From Streptomyces sp. NBC_00341 (GTDB lineage: Bacteria > Actinomycetota > Actinomycetes > Streptomycetales > Streptomycetaceae): 64,000 nucleotides of DNA. Every line of letters begins with the position of its first letter. Position 1 is the stretch's first letter. Of the stretch, positions 28,278 through 36,599 are shown piece after piece. Location of the stretch: positions 1 through 64,000 of the forward strand of contig NZ_CP108003.1 in assembly GCF_041435055.1 (NCBI RefSeq), written 5' to 3'. Made by a program: the position numbers and the translations under genes. The notes beneath the pieces are model-generated. The model searched no databases, was not told the origin of the DNA, and saw nothing but the letters and a program-made list of their open reading frames with translations.

Positions 28278-29771
28278 TCAGCCGGTGGGCTCACCGAAGT
28301 GGCGGTGCAGGGCGGTGTCGAGGCTGCCTGACCCGGCCACCCAGGCCACATAGCCGTCGGGGCGCACCAGTACGGCTTCGGCGTCGACCGTCTCGCCGTC
28401 CGCCGGTGCGGCATCGGCCAGGCCGGCGGACCGGATGTCCACGTGGGGCGCCCACCTGGCCGCGATGCGTGCGGGCTCGGGGTCGGAGCCCAGGGACAGC
28501 AGCACTCCGCGGGCCGGGTGCAGCAGCCGGGTGCTGCGGGTCTTCTCGCCGTCGTCCAGTACCAGTTGGACGTCGGGCAGCCGCCGGCCGAGCAGCGGAT
28601 GGCCCTCGGAGCCGACGTCGTACCGGATCTCCAGGCCGCTGACCAGCCCCGAGAGGACCAGGGCCGCCTCCTCGCCCCGGAACACCTCGGTGAGTACGTC
28701 GCGCAGCGGCTGCATCTCGGGTCCGCCGAGGAAGAGCGTGGCCTGCGCCCGGGTGTTGCGCAGCAGCTCGGCGCCGACAGGGTGGCGCTCGGAGTGGTAG
28801 GTGTCCAGCAGCGCTCCGGGAGACCGGCCGGTGACGACGGCGCCCAGTTTCCAGCCGAGGTTGACGGCGTCCTGGATGCTGACGTTCATGCCCTGACCGC
28901 TGGCGGGCAGATGGACGTGCGCGGCGTCCCCGGCCAGCAGTACCCGGCCCCTCCGGTACTCGGACGCCTGCCGTGCCGCGTCCCCGAAGGAGCTGACCCA
29001 GGCCGGGGTGGCGCCGGAGATGTCGTCGCCGCTGACCCGCTTCCAGGCTTCGGCCACCTCGCTGAAGGCCGGGGGTCCGGTGCGTACCAGTGGCGCCCTG
29101 CCGTGTTCGGAGACCACGACCCGGGTCATTCCGTTGCCCAGGGGCGCGGCCAGCAGCATGCCACCGGGGCGGCGCTCCCCGGACCACTTCGGCGGTAGCC
29201 GGAGATCCCGCACATCGGCCAGCAGCAGTTCGGCGGTGGCGTCGGTGCCGGGGAACTCGAAGCCGCCGGTCCGCCTGACCACACTGCGGCCGCCGTCGCA
29301 GCCCACGAGGTAGGGCGCTGCCAGCCGGACCTCGCCGTCCGGTCCCTCGGCCCACACCTCGACCCCGTCACCGCTGTCGGTGAACCGGGTCAGCCGGTGT
29401 CCCCGCCGGATGTCGGCCCCGAGCTCGGCGGCCCACTCCCCCAGCGCGACGACGGTACGGGCCTGGGAGATGCCGGTGACGCTCGCGTGCCGTCCGTCGC
29501 CGACCGCGAAGTCGACCGGCACACTGCCGAAGTGGCCGCCGGGGGAACGGTTCAGCTCACCGAACCTGGGCAACAGCCCGCGCTGGTCGAACACCTCCAG
29601 GGTGCGGGCGGTGAATCCCATGCCGCGCGACTCCGCGGTCGGCCGGTCCTCCTGCTCCAGGACCACGACCCCGGCGCCGGCCAGCCGCAGTTCGGCGGCC
29701 AGCATGAGCCCCGCGGGCCCCGCTCCTGCCACGACGACGTCTGTGTCCCACTGCGCGGACTGGCTCTGCAT
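28278..29771 (-). CDS. FAD-dependent aromatic polyketide monooxygenase (third in the cluster)
   Basis: A 497-residue class A hydroxylase: GAGPAG (residues 16-21), CDGGRS and [36 protein letters not shown]. It is closely related to the PgaE-type protein at 23363-24832, suggesting duplication. Its place among ABM proteins, ferredoxin and P450 points to a later tailoring step such as ring hydroxylation or Baeyer-Villiger chemistry, as in JadH or GilOI-type enzymes. The exact reaction is not predictable. Confidence 0.85.
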   Translation of the reverse strand: MQSQSAQWDTDVVVAGAGPAGLMLAAELRLAGAGVVVLEQEDRPTAESRGMGFTARTLEVFDQRGLLPRFGELNRSPGGHFGSVPVDFAVGDGRHASVTGISQARTVVALGEWAAELGADIRRGHRLTRFTDSGDGVEVWAEGPDGEVRLAAPYLVGCDGGRSVVRRTGGFEFPGTDATAELLLADVRDLRLPPKWSGERRPGGMLLAAPLGNGMTRVVVSEHGRAPLVRTGPPAFSEVAEAWKRVSGDDISGATPAWVSSFGDAARQASEYRRGRVLLAGDAAHVHLPASGQGMNVSIQDAVNLGWKLGAVVTGRSPGALLDTYHSERHPVGAELLRNTRAQATLFLGGPEMQPLRDVLTEVFRGEEAALVLSGLVSGLEIRYDVGSEGHPLLGRRLPDVQLVLDDGEKTRSTRLLHPARGVLLSLGSDPEPARIAARWAPHVDIRSAGLADAAPADGETVDAEAVLVRPDGYVAWVAGSGSLDTALHRHFGEPTG

Positions 29772-29779
29772 GGCGTGCC

Positions 29780-30025
29780 TCACCCCTTGCTCTCGTGTGC
29801 GTTGTCGCGTTCGGCCGCGCCGAGATCCTCCTCGGTGACGGTGATCGCCCCGGTCGGACAGCAGTCGGCGATGGCGTGCAGCCGCTCCAGCCTCCCGTCC
29901 GTACCGTCGGGGGCCAGGGCGACGGCGATCCCGTCGTCGTCCAGCAGGAACAGGTCCTGCGCCATCGACTCGCACAGCCCGGTCCCGAGGCAGAGCGTGC
30001 GGTCGACCTGGGCGGAGCCACTCAT
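29780..30025 (-). CDS. [3Fe-4S]-type ferredoxin
   Basis: An 81-residue ferredoxin. Cysteines are arranged as CLGTGLC near the N-terminus and CCPTGAI near the C-terminus, the pattern of Streptomyces P450-linked [3Fe-4S] ferredoxins. It lies directly downstream of the P450 gene and 8 bp upstream of the monooxygenase. It would deliver electrons to that P450 from a reductase encoded elsewhere. Confidence 0.88.
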   Translation of the reverse strand: MSGSAQVDRTLCLGTGLCESMAQDLFLLDDDGIAVALAPDGTDGRLERLHAIADCCPTGAITVTEEDLGAAERDNAHESKG

Positions 30026-30060
30026 GACGGCCGCCGGGGGCCGGTGGGGGCATTCACGTG

Positions 30061-31317
30061 TCAGACCTCCTGAGGTACCCGCGCGACGGCCTTCGCCGAT
30101 GCGGCGACGGGCAGTGCGACCAGGCGGCGGATCGCCCAGTTGTCGATGTACCGCATGCTGCCCCGGGGGGCGTTGAGGGCCAGCTCCGGGAAGCGTGCGA
30201 ACAGGGCGGGGATGGCGATGGCCCCCTCCAGCCGGGCCAGTGCCGCGCCCAGGCAGTTGTGCAGCCCGTGCCCGAAGCCGACATGGCGGTGCCCCTCGCG
30301 CCGGAGGTCCAGGAGCTCGGGCCGGTCGAACCGGCGGGGGTCACGGTTGGCCGCCAGCAGCCCGACGATCACCGGCGCCCCCGCAGGCAGGGTGGTGCCG
30401 GAGAGCTCCACCTCCTGTGTGGTGACCCGGAACAGGGCGGTGCTCAACGCGCCGTCGTAGCGCAGGAGTTCCTCCACCGCCGGTTCGGCCAGCTGCGGGT
30501 CGGCACGCAGCAGGTCCGCCTGGCCGGGGTGGTCGAGCAGCGAGAGGACGGCGTTGCCGATGAAGCCGCGCACGGTGTCGCTGCCGCCCATGATGATCGC
30601 GGCGACGATGCCCGTCAGCTCGTCCTCGGTCAGCTGGTCGTCGGGGTCACCGCCCCGGATCAGCGCGGAGGTCAGGTCGTCGGCGGGGTTGCTGCGCTTC
30701 TCTGCGACCAGCTCGGCCGCGTACTCGCAGATCCTGCCGAACGCCTCCGGCACCTTGTGCATGAGCGCGGGATCGGACGGGAACGCCTCGTTGAGCGCGC
30801 TGACCAGCTCACGGTGGCGCTCGATGCGCATACCGAGGATCTCGCCCAGAACGCCGGCGGACACCTCGCCCGCGTAGTCGTCCATCACGTCGAAGGTCTC
30901 GCTGCGCGAGCAGTCGTCGAGGATCCGGTCCACGTGCTCCTGCACGGTCTTGCGCCACTGCTCCACCTGGCGGGTGGTGAACGCGCCCATCGCCCGCCGG
31001 CGCAGCCTGGTGTGGTACGGCGGGTCGACCACCGAGATGCCCCGCGCCAGGATGGTGCCCTCGGCGGCGACCAGACCCGCGGCCCGGAACTCCGCGTTGC
31101 CCCAGGTGGAGGCCTCCGCGCTGTAGTGCTGGTCGGAGAGGACGGCCTTGACGTCGTCGTAGCGGGTCACGAGCCAGGTCTTCACGTCACCGACGGGGAA
31201 GCTGAACTCATGGACCGGGGAGTTCTCCCTGAGCCAGGAGAGAGTGGCGTGCGGATCCTGGTAGTAGGCGGGCGAGAACAGGGCGGCGGGCGGTTGCGCC
31301 GGGGTCGACGGGGTCAT
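30061..31317 (-). CDS. Cytochrome P450
   Basis: A 418-residue P450. The heme loop is FGHGLHNCLGAALAR, the I-helix segment IIMGGSDTV carries the oxygen-activating acid and threonine, and the ExxR motif lies in EELLRYDG. ATG 31317 is preferred (AGGAGAGGA upstream) over a GTG or ATG 51 bases earlier. It is paired with the ferredoxin 35 bp downstream. It probably hydroxylates or couples the polyketide; the substrate is unknown. Confidence 0.92.
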   Translation of the reverse strand: MTPSTPAQPPAALFSPAYYQDPHATLSWLRENSPVHEFSFPVGDVKTWLVTRYDDVKAVLSDQHYSAEASTWGNAEFRAAGLVAAEGTILARGISVVDPPYHTRLRRRAMGAFTTRQVEQWRKTVQEHVDRILDDCSRSETFDVMDDYAGEVSAGVLGEILGMRIERHRELVSALNEAFPSDPALMHKVPEAFGRICEYAAELVAEKRSNPADDLTSALIRGGDPDDQLTEDELTGIVAAIIMGGSDTVRGFIGNAVLSLLDHPGQADLLRADPQLAEPAVEELLRYDGALSTALFRVTTQEVELSGTTLPAGAPVIVGLLAANRDPRRFDRPELLDLRREGHRHVGFGHGLHNCLGAALARLEGAIAIPALFARFPELALNAPRGSMRYIDNWAIRRLVALPVAASAKAVARVPQEV

Positions 31318-31348
31318 GACGGTTCCTCTCCTGGGGCGGGCTTCGGGG

Positions 31349-32248
31349 TCAGAGTGCGTTCCAGGCATCGGCCGTGGGCGCGAAGAAGCCGCGCAGGGGT
31401 GGCGGGAAGACCCCGGCGTCGGCGGCGATGCCCACCGTCCGATGCACGTACCGGGCCAGCCGCTCGACGTTCGCGGGCCCCAGGGCTTCGTACGGCCGCC
31501 GGTCGAGCCTGCCGGTCTCGGCCTCGACCTCGTCCCTCAGCGCCGCGCCGCGCGGGGTGAGCTCTCCCCCGGCGTCGACCAGCCCGCGGTCGGCGAGGCG
31601 CTCCCGGCCCGCCGACCACTCGTCCTCCGTCCAGCCGCGCATCGGCATGACGATCTCCTTGGCCATGCCGTGGCTGCTGGCGCAGTCGATCACGAGCGAG
31701 TCCACGCCCGTCAGTTCGAAGTGATCCAGCACGGCGACGTGTCCGTCGCCCCGGTGCTCGCGCAGCACCGTCGCCGCGTGCCACAGGGCCACGTGCGGGC
31801 GTTCCGGCAGGTCGAGCGCGGAGTTCGCCGCGTACAGCGGGCGTCCCGGCAGTGCCCCCGCCTGGGCTGCCACGGTCGCGAGCTTCGCCGCCTCCGAGAG
31901 CTCCGCGGACCGCACGATCCTGGTTCCCAGCAGGCGTTCGAGCGCGGCGGCAACCGCATTCTCGCGGGCCCGGAGCGCCCGCTCGGGCGATATCTGATCC
32001 CAGAGAGTGGGAATTCTTTCAGAGATGAGGCGGGGCGCGAACGAGTTGAATACAGCGGCCACCACAGCGGGATCCACGGGGCCGAGTGCGGAGGCCCGGC
32101 CGGCAAGGTAGACGCTTGAGTGATCAGTAATCCCGAACGGTGCGACTTCATCAGCCAGATCGGCTGTGAAATAGGGAATTGAATGGAGCGCGTTCACTGC
32201 CTGAGCGCAATGACGCGCGTATCCATGATTTCTGTACTGCTGATCCAT
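31349..32248 (-). CDS. SCO6745-family helix-turn-helix-like protein
   Basis: A 299-residue protein. The pattern YLAGRASALGPVDPAVVAAVFNSFAPRLI, then HVALWHAATVLREHRGDGHVAVLDHFELTG, then RGWTEDEWSAGRERLADRGLVD followed by LTPRGAALRDEVEAETDR-like sequence is that of the actinobacterial SCO6745 family, whose C-terminal half resembles a MarR winged helix. The family's function is not established. It is the first gene of the tailoring operon, 31 bp upstream of the P450. It may be regulatory or structural. Confidence 0.7.
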   Translation of the reverse strand: MDQQYRNHGYARHCAQAVNALHSIPYFTADLADEVAPFGITDHSSVYLAGRASALGPVDPAVVAAVFNSFAPRLISERIPTLWDQISPERALRARENAVAAALERLLGTRIVRSAELSEAAKLATVAAQAGALPGRPLYAANSALDLPERPHVALWHAATVLREHRGDGHVAVLDHFELTGVDSLVIDCASSHGMAKEIVMPMRGWTEDEWSAGRERLADRGLVDAGGELTPRGAALRDEVEAETGRLDRRPYEALGPANVERLARYVHRTVGIAADAGVFPPPLRGFFAPTADAWNAL

Positions 32249-32968
32249 GATGCCCTCAAGGCTGGGTGTCGTGGTCGGGCACGAAAACCGCTGGAGTCTG
32301 GCATGAATACCGCTGGAGCGGACGCCGACGGGTGCGCAATGGGTGCGCAGGAAAAGAAGAAAGCCACCGCGATGGACGCTGGTGGCTGTAATGACTCAGG
32401 GGCCTGCACCAACTGCCTCGTGAGCGGGCGCCGGCGAGATTTGCGCAGACCAGTGGCCCGCGAGAAGTGTGACAGTTGCTTGTGAGAGATGTCAACATCA
32501 TTTCTGATTGGTCGAGTTACGTACACCGCGACGACTCCAGAGAGCGTGATGCGGCCCACATGAGGTCGTCTTGACACGTCATAGCCGGCAGGCGTGACAA
32601 TTGATGATTGTAGTAACCAACGTCTGGTTGATGGAGTGATGGAGCTCTTCGCCCGATTTGGTTACGTCACGTTTACCGCTCCGTACCAGGTGTTTGCGTC
32701 ACAGCAAGGCGAAGAGCCGGGCAGGCGTGGGCACTTTCCGGCCAGCGGAAGGGTGCTGGCCGCAAAGTCGGGACGCTCGGGATACAGGGGATGCGAGGCC
32801 AAAAGAGTGCAGCAGCAGCAAGATTGCTCGGAAGCGTCCGTACAACGGTCCAAGAGCCATCACCACACACCCGAAGCGGAATGGCCGCGTAGTTCTCTGG
32901 CCGAGAGACTGATTGCCAAGTTGCGGGACGTCGGAGAGGTTTACCGGGAAAGCGAGGAAGAGCTGGCG
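32249..32968. other. Intergenic region between divergent units
   Basis: About 720 bp with lower GC than its surroundings. The frame running through it into the downstream gene (from 32594) does not look like protein before about 32900. It probably contains the promoter of the minus-strand tailoring operon. No RNA or mobile element was recognised. Confidence 0.4.
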
Positions 32969-33460
32969 GTGCCGAGCGGAAGGCCGCTGGAACGTGTCAG
33001 TGGCACACAGTCGGTCGGCATACGCCTCGACGAGGAGACGCTGACGCTCCGCTCGCGGGTCACCGACCTCCTGTGCTCCTGGGCGGGGCTCGTGGTCTCG
33101 GAGCGCAGGCTTACGGCCGCCGTCGGCACGGAGGTCCCCGCCCTGCTGCACTTCCTGAGCGGCCAGGTCCGCTGGCTGGCCGAGCACCCCGCGGCCCAGG
33201 ACCTGGACGCCGAACTGTCCGCGCTCCTCGATTCCTCCCGGGCACGCCGCGACCCGCAGTCGTACGAGGTCTCCCTCGGGGTGTGCTGCCATCCCGGCTG
33301 CACCGCCGGACTGCGGGCGACACTGTCGGGAACCGGCCGCACGGTCTACTCCCGTGTGGCCTGCGACGCCGGCCACACGGTGCCGCCCAGGGAGTGGCTG
33401 CTGCTGTCCGGCCGGGCGCGGACGGCGTCGGACACCGGCCGGTCGGGCGGTGCGGCGTGA
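32969..33460 (+). CDS. Conserved actinobacterial hypothetical protein with a CCHPGC motif
   Basis: A 163-residue protein if translated from GTG 32969, which has GAGGAAGAG upstream; the frame is open from 32594 but the extra N-terminus is not protein-like. Features are a helical region (LTLRSRVTDLLCSWAGLVVSERR, LLHFLSGQVRWLAEHPAAQDLDAEL) and a C-terminal cysteine cluster (CCHPGC, then CDAGH) suggesting a zinc site. It overlaps the next gene by GTGA. Such pairs occur in Streptomyces phage-like and plasmid regions. Function unknown. Confidence 0.55.
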   Translation: MPSGRPLERVSGTQSVGIRLDEETLTLRSRVTDLLCSWAGLVVSERRLTAAVGTEVPALLHFLSGQVRWLAEHPAAQDLDAELSALLDSSRARRDPQSYEVSLGVCCHPGCTAGLRATLSGTGRTVYSRVACDAGHTVPPREWLLLSGRARTASDTGRSGGAA

Positions 33461-33654
33461 CGGAGAAGGGACGCCGGCGCACCGTACCGACCGAGCTCGC
33501 CGCACTGGCCGCGGGCGTCAGCCAGGCCACGATCCGTAAATGGGTGAGCCGAGGAAAGATCACCCGCTACGGCAGCCCGCAACGCGCCGAATACGATCTG
33601 GACGAGCTGTACGAAATCCTCTCCCGCTCGGCCCGGACGCCGCGCCCCGACTGA
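33457..33654 (+). CDS. Small helix-turn-helix protein (MerR/excisionase type)
   Basis: A 65-residue protein. TELAALAAGVSQATIRKWVSRGKITRYG is a MerR/Xis-like helix-turn-helix with wing, followed by EYDLDELYEIL. The start GTG overlaps the preceding stop, so the two are co-translated. It is probably a DNA-binding regulator or excisionase-like factor; partner sites are unknown. Confidence 0.7.
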   Translation: MTEKGRRRTVPTELAALAAGVSQATIRKWVSRGKITRYGSPQRAEYDLDELYEILSRSARTPRPD

Positions 33655-33682
33655 CTCCGGCGCCGGCCGGTGCGTGTGCGTA

Positions 33683-33721
33683 CCGCCCGCCGCTCGGCGA
33701 AGGCCGCCGAGCGGCGGGCGG
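33683..33721. terminator. Strong hairpin between convergent genes
   Basis: Perfect 17-bp arms (33683-33699 and 33705-33721) with a 5-base loop, between the stops of the small HTH gene and the DAHP synthase gene. Confidence 0.8.
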
Positions 33722-33724
33722 GGG

Positions 33725-34912
33725 TCAGACGGCCCAGGCCGAGGCCACGGACACGGCCTGCCACGGAGTGAGCCGGGGATCGCAGAACGAGGTGTAGCGC
33801 TCACCGACGCCGGCGAGGTCGGCCTCGGTGGTGGCGCACTCGGTGACGTCGTCGGGAGTCGTCTCCAGATGCAGACCACCGGGAACACCACCCGCGTCCC
33901 GTACGGCCGTCACGAAGCGGGACACCTCCAGCGCGACGGTCTCCACCATCCGGGTCTTGTGGCCACTGGGTGCGGTGACGGTATTGCCGTGCACGGGATC
34001 GCTGAGCCAGATGGCGGCATGGCCGGCCTCGCGCACCGCCTCGACCAGGCGCGGCAGCCGCTCGGCGACCTTGCCGGCGCCCATCCGCGTGATCAGGGTG
34101 AGCCTGCCCGGTTCGCGCCACTCGTCGAGGCGCTCGCACAGTGCCACCAGTTCCTGGGGCTCCATGCCGGGACCGACCTTGCAGGCCACCGGGTTGGCGA
34201 CCTGGGAGAGCATGGCGACGTGGGCGCCGTCGGTCTGACGGGTGCGCTCACCGATCCACGGCCAGTGCGTGGAGCCGAGGAACAGCCGCCCCGCGTCGTC
34301 GGTGCGCAGCATGGGCACCTCGTAGTCGAGCAGCAACGCCTCATGGCTCGTCCACACCTGCGGGCTCACGACGTGACGGCCTGCGGCGCGCTCGCGCCAG
34401 CCCAAGTGCTCGACGGTGTCGCTGGCCGCCATGTAACCGGTGAGGATGCGCAGGGGGTCGAGTCGGCGGCTCTCGCCGTTCGCTTCCGGCCCGTTGACCA
34501 TGTGGCCCCGGAACACCGGGAGTTCGGTGCCGTCGACGACTTCGGTCGGCTGGGACCGCGGCTTGGCGAACTGCCCTGCTATCCGGCCCGCGCGCAGCAC
34601 GGGCTTGCCGGAGATCAGCCCGAGCGTCCCGGCCAGCAGGTCGAGCACCGCCACCTTGCGGGCGACATGCTCGGGCCCGCACTGCTCGGGGTCCTCGGCG
34701 CAGTCGCCCGACTGCACCACCAGGGCCTGCCCCGAGGCCACGACGCCGAGGAGCGTCCGCAGGGTGGCCACATCGTCGGGCTGTACGAGGGTGGGCCGCG
34801 CGGCAAGCGTCTCGGTGACCCGGTTCAGCTGGAGCAGATCGTTCCATTCGGGCTGCTGCAGTGCCCCGCGGACGCTGATCTCACGGATGACGTCCTTCAC
34901 GACGTCCTTCAT
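33725..34912 (-). CDS. Class II 3-deoxy-D-arabino-heptulosonate 7-phosphate synthase
   Basis: A 395-residue enzyme of the plant-like class II family. Visible signatures are SGDCAE, RAGRIAGQFAKPRS, TSHEALLLDYE, GERTRQTDGAHV, NPVACKVGP, ITRMGAGKV, WLSDPVHGNT, GGLHLE and CDPRLTPWQAV. It condenses phosphoenolpyruvate with erythrose 4-phosphate, the first shikimate step. At about 395 residues it is shorter than housekeeping class II enzymes (about 450), like PhzC-type enzymes of secondary metabolism. It is the only shikimate gene in the window, which is odd for an angucycline cluster. Confidence 0.88.
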   Translation of the reverse strand: MKDVVKDVIREISVRGALQQPEWNDLLQLNRVTETLAARPTLVQPDDVATLRTLLGVVASGQALVVQSGDCAEDPEQCGPEHVARKVAVLDLLAGTLGLISGKPVLRAGRIAGQFAKPRSQPTEVVDGTELPVFRGHMVNGPEANGESRRLDPLRILTGYMAASDTVEHLGWRERAAGRHVVSPQVWTSHEALLLDYEVPMLRTDDAGRLFLGSTHWPWIGERTRQTDGAHVAMLSQVANPVACKVGPGMEPQELVALCERLDEWREPGRLTLITRMGAGKVAERLPRLVEAVREAGHAAIWLSDPVHGNTVTAPSGHKTRMVETVALEVSRFVTAVRDAGGVPGGLHLETTPDDVTECATTEADLAGVGERYTSFCDPRLTPWQAVSVASAWAV

Positions 34913-35392
34913 TGCGTACTCCGATCCAACGGTCGTGTCGCTCGGGTCGGGGAACGTCGTCAGGCCGGGATCCCCGTGCGCTTGGTCTCAGGGACGGGAA
35001 CACCCGCGGCCCGCAGCGGGCCGGAATCCGTTGACGTTCTCGATCCCGGCCGTCTTCCGCACGGCGTCAAGGAGCCCTTGATGCGGCCCACGTCGCTTCA
35101 ACAGGCGTACGCACAGGGAGGGTTGAGGTTCTCAATCGAACCAGGGAGCCCGCTGCGTCGGGCCCGTGGCGGGCGTCCTCGACGGCCGCGCAGGACGGGT
35201 TCGGCTGCTGATCATGTGGTCAACTTCCCTGGTTCTCGTCAGAATCGGAGCCTCAAGACGAAGTCGAAGAGCGTTCTTCGAAAAGTATTGGCGAGCGGAC
35301 TTGAGACCCGGTCGAGTTTTTGTCGTGATCGCCGGTGACACCGCCCACCCGGGCCGGGGCCCGGCCCCGGGCCCGGGGCCCGGGTCCGCGTG
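34913..35392. other. Upstream region of the DAHP synthase gene
   Basis: 480 bp with no convincing gene. It includes a short hairpin (TTGAG AAC CTCAA, minus strand, near 35126-35140), and it ends in the GC hairpin after the small peptide gene. It probably holds the DAHP synthase promoter. Confidence 0.4.
35348..35384 (-). terminator. GC-only hairpin cluster downstream of the peptide gene
   Basis: Alternating GGGCC and CCCGG blocks fold into several nearly equivalent hairpins, beginning about 9 bases after the stop of the 51-codon gene. It is a likely terminator of the metF operon. Confidence 0.6.
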
Positions 35393-35548
35393 TCAGTCGA
35401 TACCGCGTACGACGTGCGGCTCGGCGATGTCGTCCTCGTCGATGCCCGCGAGCCGCAGCGGCGGGATCGAGCCCATTGAGCCCGGGGAGAAGTCCACCGT
35501 CTCGTGAACGAATCCGAATCCGATGTCCTGTTCCTTGATGTCCTGCAC
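35393..35548 (-). CDS. 51-residue peptide of unknown function
   Basis: GTG start with a perfect GGAGG 5 bases upstream, 32 bp after the metF stop in the same direction. The peptide begins MQDIKEQDIGFGFVHET, has a central Ser/Pro/Gly part (FSPGSMGSIPP) and an acidic end (GIDEDDIAEPHVVRGID). There is no cysteine, signal peptide or membrane segment. Codon usage is Streptomyces-like. The leader-like N-terminus and Ser/Gly/Pro core would fit a modified-peptide precursor, but no modifying enzyme is adjacent, so a small conserved protein is equally possible. Confidence 0.55.
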   Translation of the reverse strand: MQDIKEQDIGFGFVHETVDFSPGSMGSIPPLRLAGIDEDDIAEPHVVRGID

Positions 35549-35580
35549 GTGGTCCTCCGTCTCAGCAGGTCGGTGAAGTG

Positions 35581-36486
35581 TCAGCCGTGGAGCATCTCCA
35601 CTGGCCGGACACTCCTCGAACCGGTCACGGCGCGGTGGATCTCGAGCGCCGCCGTAGATCGGTTGAGCGTGATGTAGTGCAGCCCCGGGGCGCCCTCTGC
35701 CAGTAGCCGCTCGGCCATGGCGGTGGCGTACTCGACGCCGATGCGGTATCCCAGTGCCGGGTCCTCGCGGGCGGCGTTCAGCTGGTGTGCCAGGTCCTCG
35801 GGGAACGCGGCGCCGCTCAGTTCGGCGAAGCGGCTGATCTGGCGGGCGTCGGTGGCCGGCATGATCTCCGGGATGACCGGGATGTCGCAGCCCGCCGCGG
35901 CCACCCGGTCACGCAGCCGCAGATAGTCCTCGACCTGGAAGAACATCTGGGTGAGGGCGTAGTCGGCGCCCGCCCGGCACTTGGCGACGAAGTGCCTGAT
36001 GTCGCTCTCCCAGTCGGGCGAGCGAGGATGCCGTTCGGGGAAGGCCGCAACCCCGATGCTGAAATCACCGAGCTCCCGGACGAGCGAGACCAGTTCATGG
36101 GCGTGCCGGAAGCCGTCGGGGTGCGGGATCCACGGGGCGTTCGGATCACCGGGCGGATCCCCGCGCACGACGAGAACGTCACGCACTCCCGCGTCGGCGT
36201 ACTGGCCGATGATGTGGCGCAGCTGCGCCACCGAGTGGCCGACCGCGGTGAGATGGGCGACCGGGCGCATCGTCGTCTCCGCGACGATCCGCTTGGTCAC
36301 CTCGATGGTGCGCTCCCGCGAGGAGCCGCCCGCCCCGTAGGTGACGGAGACGAAGTCCGGCGCGAGGCGCTCGACCTGGCGGATCGCCTGCCACAGGGCG
36401 CGCATACCGGCCGGGGTCTTCGCCGGGAAGAACTCGAAGGAGAACGAGGGGGCGCGCCGGTGGAGGGTCTCACGCAGCATCGTCAT
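35581..36486 (-). CDS. metF: Methylenetetrahydrofolate reductase
   Basis: A 301-residue TIM-barrel flavoprotein. [18 protein letters not shown] is the N-terminal signature, with the catalytic Glu in [27 protein letters not shown] and LVVRGDPPG bind flavin and folate; [13 protein letters not shown] is conserved. It makes 5-methyltetrahydrofolate for methionine regeneration. With metK and a PfkB kinase at the right edge it suggests extra methyl-donor supply. The start codon overlaps a 19-codon upstream frame derived from pfkB. Confidence 0.92.
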   Translation of the reverse strand: MTMLRETLHRRAPSFSFEFFPAKTPAGMRALWQAIRQVERLAPDFVSVTYGAGGSSRERTIEVTKRIVAETTMRPVAHLTAVGHSVAQLRHIIGQYADAGVRDVLVVRGDPPGDPNAPWIPHPDGFRHAHELVSLVRELGDFSIGVAAFPERHPRSPDWESDIRHFVAKCRAGADYALTQMFFQVEDYLRLRDRVAAAGCDIPVIPEIMPATDARQISRFAELSGAAFPEDLAHQLNAAREDPALGYRIGVEYATAMAERLLAEGAPGLHYITLNRSTAALEIHRAVTGSRSVRPVEMLHG

Positions 36487-36529
36487 GTCGGCCCCTGGCC
36501 TCGATGGTTCCGGTCACCGCCATACGCAC
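36470..36529 (-). pseudogene. 19-codon leader resembling the N-terminus of the pfkB gene
   Basis: Reads [19 protein letters not shown] from GTG 36529 (GGAG 6 bases upstream), overlapping the metF start. The intact pfkB gene at 63242 begins MRIAVTGSIATDHLM, also from a GTG with AGGAG upstream, and the first 24 bases are nearly the same. I infer a pfkB copy that lost all but its first codons by deletion, leaving a translated leader coupled to metF. Confidence 0.6.
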
Positions 36530-36537
36530 GGGACTCC

Positions 36538-36589
36538 TTCGATCGCTCGGATCTTCAACCATGTTCGATCGCTCGGATCTTCCACCATG
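36538..36589. repeat. Two tandem 26-bp repeats upstream of metF
   Basis: 36538-36563 and 36564-36589 are identical except for one base (A/C). The unit contains TTCGATCGCTCGGATCTTC. The position, just upstream of the leader start, suggests a regulatory duplication or a slippage scar. Confidence 0.7.
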
Positions 36590-36599
36590 CGGCCCCGCG

